DNA of 18,707 nt. It comes from Stephanodiscus triporus. Its lineage: Eukaryota > Bacillariophyta > Thalassiosirophyceae > Thalassiosirales > Thalassiosiraceae. Of the stretch, positions 18,335-18,707 are shown in pieces. The position numbers were made by a program, and so were the translations under genes. Position 1 is the first letter of the stretch; each line of letters begins with the position of its first letter. The notes below the pieces were generated by a model that was given only the letters and a program-made list of their open reading frames with translations, had not been told where the DNA came from and did not search any database. Where the stretch lies: NCBI GenBank assembly GCA_036939755.1, contig JALLAZ010000243.1, positions 1 to 18,707 of the forward strand. Reading direction: 5' to 3'.

Positions 18335-18500
18335 GCCATGCGTGACACAAACTCCTCAAGTATGGGCTCGGTTGGCACACCCCTTGCCGTGGCCGCAAGC
18401 CCTTCACCTTTGCCTTCGCGCCATGCCTTTTGCAAACTCATCCTTTTTGGGCTTGGTTGGCGCATCCGAGGAGGCTGCATCATGTTTTTCCCATGGTTGC
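18335..18500 (-). pseudogene. Decayed 5' part of the Cys/His repeat gene
   Basis: Two more units of the same 25-codon repeat lie upstream, each broken by a TGA: at 18440-18438 (KG-stop-VCKRHG) and at 18358-18356 (AHT-stop-GVCVTHG). In each case TGA stands where a Gly codon (GGA or GGG) is found in an intact unit, or one codon before it. The distance between the GVC blocks is 75 bp in the intact part but 85 bp between these two units, so a 10-bp gain also shifts the frame. Other genes in the window use TGA as stop, so recoding is unlikely. Confidence 0.6.
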
Positions 18501-18707
18501 CGACTGTGGATAATAAAAGATCGTAAGTACTATCATATCGTACTCGTCAGCATTTATTAACGCACTCCTTTTTTTTGTTTTGATACTGTACGTCTGGCAT
18601 GAATTTACCATCGGGTCCCTGAAAATCAAGATTTTCTCTTCGCTTTCACTGAGATTGTTGTTGGGCAGGTCGAATGAATGAGAAGTCCCACCTTGGGCAT
18701 GGTATGG

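Noticed and set aside
18356..18440. TGA read as selenocysteine or as a sense codon in the Cys/His repeats
   Set aside because: The TGAs replace or adjoin Gly, not Cys, a frameshift accompanies them, and TGA ends several other genes here.
1..18707. tRNA, rRNA, CRISPR array or transposase
   Set aside because: I found no cloverleaf with a convincing T-loop, no spaced direct repeats of CRISPR type, and no transposase or reverse-transcriptase motif in any frame. This was checked by eye only.

Overview
The window looks like nuclear DNA of a diatom, probably a centric one of the Thalassiosirales type (inference). The clues are short GT-AG introns (50 to 190 bp), a Pro/Thr-rich '[10 protein letters not shown]' tail of the kind common in diatom secreted proteins, a signal peptide followed by an 'SSFARP' motif resembling the diatom plastid-targeting ASAFAP signature, 25-residue Cys/His 'GVCKRHG' repeats, GC-rich exons with many triplet repeats, and AT-rich or purine-rich intergenic DNA. 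I saw no bacterial operon, CRISPR array, convincing tRNA or transposon.

Layout, left to right: (1) 523-3230, minus: a secreted protein with a carboxylesterase/cholinesterase fold, three exons, and a long Pro/Thr-rich repetitive tail. Its catalytic Ser and His are both replaced. (2) 3744-4478, plus: an OsmC/Ohr-family protein keeping both redox cysteines. (3) 5153-7186, minus, three exons: a four-RRM RNA-binding protein. (4) 7595-8352, plus: a two-RRM paralogue of it, interrupted by a frameshift at a G run. (5) 9521-10123, minus: riboflavin kinase. (6) 10676-10918, plus: the small acidic hinge subunit (QCR6/UQCRH) of respiratory complex III. (7) 11584-15448, minus, four exons: a very large HAT/TPR-repeat protein, probably plastid-targeted and probably an RNA stability or maturation factor of the HCF107/Mbb1 kind. 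(8) 15790-16794, plus: a low-complexity orphan protein with a short conserved-looking C-terminus. (9) 17456-18500: a degenerate 188-bp tandem repeat and a partly decayed Cys/His zinc-finger repeat gene on the minus strand.

The genes do not form one pathway; they look like a dense stretch of nuclear housekeeping and lineage-specific genes. The arrangement is strikingly regular. Strands alternate at every step, giving four head-to-head pairs whose start codons are only 341 to 552 bp apart (esterase-like/OsmC, RRM/RRM, RFK/QCR6, HAT/orphan). Each pair may share a two-way promoter. Four of the genes also carry a purine-rich, G-rich tract on the coding strand right after the stop codon.

The most interesting items are the esterase-fold protein with a dismantled triad and a mucin-like tail (a candidate surface adhesion or recognition protein), the modular A-A-A-B versus A-B RRM paralogue pair in divergent orientation, the alternating gene layout, and the decaying zinc-finger array at the right end. 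All calls come from reading the sequence. No database search was run.
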